A DNA stretch of 64,000 nt, taken from the NCBI RefSeq assembly GCF_002099195.1, contig NZ_NBYX01000001.1, positions 39,828-103,827 on the forward strand, read 5' to 3'. Made by a program: the position numbers and the translations under genes. The notes under the pieces were generated by a model. It saw only the letters and a list, made by a program, of their open reading frames with translations. It searched no databases and had not been told where the DNA came from. This DNA is from Burkholderia puraquae (GTDB lineage Bacteria; Pseudomonadota; Gammaproteobacteria; Burkholderiales; Burkholderiaceae). This document shows, one piece after another, positions 63,915 through 64,000 of the stretch (position 1 is its first letter; the number at the start of each line of letters is the position of its first letter).

Positions 63915-64000
63915 GCCCCCCGAGGGGGCGGTCAATCCTCTTGGGGCGGCCCGGCGATTAACGAAGTGCCCCGACGTTCGCTTTGCTCACTGCCCCCCGG
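63915..64000. repeat. Start of a GC-rich intergenic palindromic repeat
   Basis: GCCCCC-CGA-GGGGGC (63915-63929) is followed by CTTGGGGCGGCCCGGCG, a motif often seen in beta-proteobacterial intergenic repeats; the last bases CTGCCCCCCGG (63990-64000) begin a second copy cut by the window end. Confidence 0.55.

Overview
The window is high-GC DNA from a Burkholderia species, almost certainly a member of the Burkholderia cepacia complex. The strongest marker is the quorum-sensing locus at 41.98-44.86 kb: a CepI synthase, an RsaM-type protein and a CepR receptor in the expected order, with an exact 18-bp cep box upstream of cepI. Two OmpC-type porins, DUF4148 and DUF3331 proteins, a SoxR/RND efflux locus and many regulators and transporters fit the second chromosome of such a genome, although the replicon cannot be proven from sequence alone. 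No rRNA, tRNA, CRISPR array, transposase or prophage was seen.

Layout. 0-2.1 kb: end of a NitT/TauT-type ABC permease and its ATPase. 2.1-3.9 kb: a lower-GC patch with a decayed secreted-protein region and an orphan secreted protein. 3.9-8.4 kb: RpiR regulator, periplasmic gamma-glutamyltranspeptidase and a glutamate/dicarboxylate symporter, apparently a glutathione/gamma-glutamyl salvage set. 8.5-11.0 kb: DUF3331 protein, type II NADH dehydrogenase and a divergent TetR regulator with a palindromic operator on the dehydrogenase promoter. 11.1-17.6 kb: soxR divergent from an RND tripartite efflux operon, sharing a SoxR box inside a 19-bp-spaced promoter. 17.7-22.9 kb: a second AceE, a divergent MarR regulator, a stand-alone E1 C-terminal-half relative and a glutathione transferase, all four promoter sides carrying TTGCAA-type palindromes. 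23.1-34.7 kb: NCS1 permease, SDR, VOC protein, LysR regulator with an MHS transporter, another MFS, amidohydrolase, LuxR-type regulator, NTF2-like protein and HxlR regulator. 35.2-41.8 kb: YXWGXW protein, major porin, Rnk, DUF4148, CBS protein, RibA, GNAT, VOC and a small membrane protein. 42-45.6 kb: quorum-sensing locus and an MgtC-type protein. 45.9-51.0 kb: a YtcA/HlyD/FUSC/TolC-type efflux operon whose FUSC gene is frame-broken beside 21 perfect 9-bp repeats. 51.9-56.2 kb: metallophosphoesterase, nitroreductase, AlkB-like oxygenase and small unknown genes, one resembling an NlpC/P60-like cysteine enzyme.

56.5-63.9 kb is a catabolic block. Two paralogous IclR regulators bracket a substrate porin (minus strand) and a divergent Rieske oxygenase operon (ferredoxin, small helix-turn-helix protein, oxygenase alpha subunit, SDR, cupin, alpha/beta hydrolase, IclR). 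The shared 444-bp intergenic region carries two copies of the same 18-bp palindrome, TGTTCC-N6-GGAACA, each just downstream of a recognisable promoter on the side it would control. This points to one substrate-responsive uptake-and-ring-oxidation system of unknown substrate.

The most notable signals are the paired IclR operators, the paired MarR-type operators linking aceE2 to an E1 fragment and a GST, and the repeat-associated 5-bp duplication that breaks the FUSC gene.
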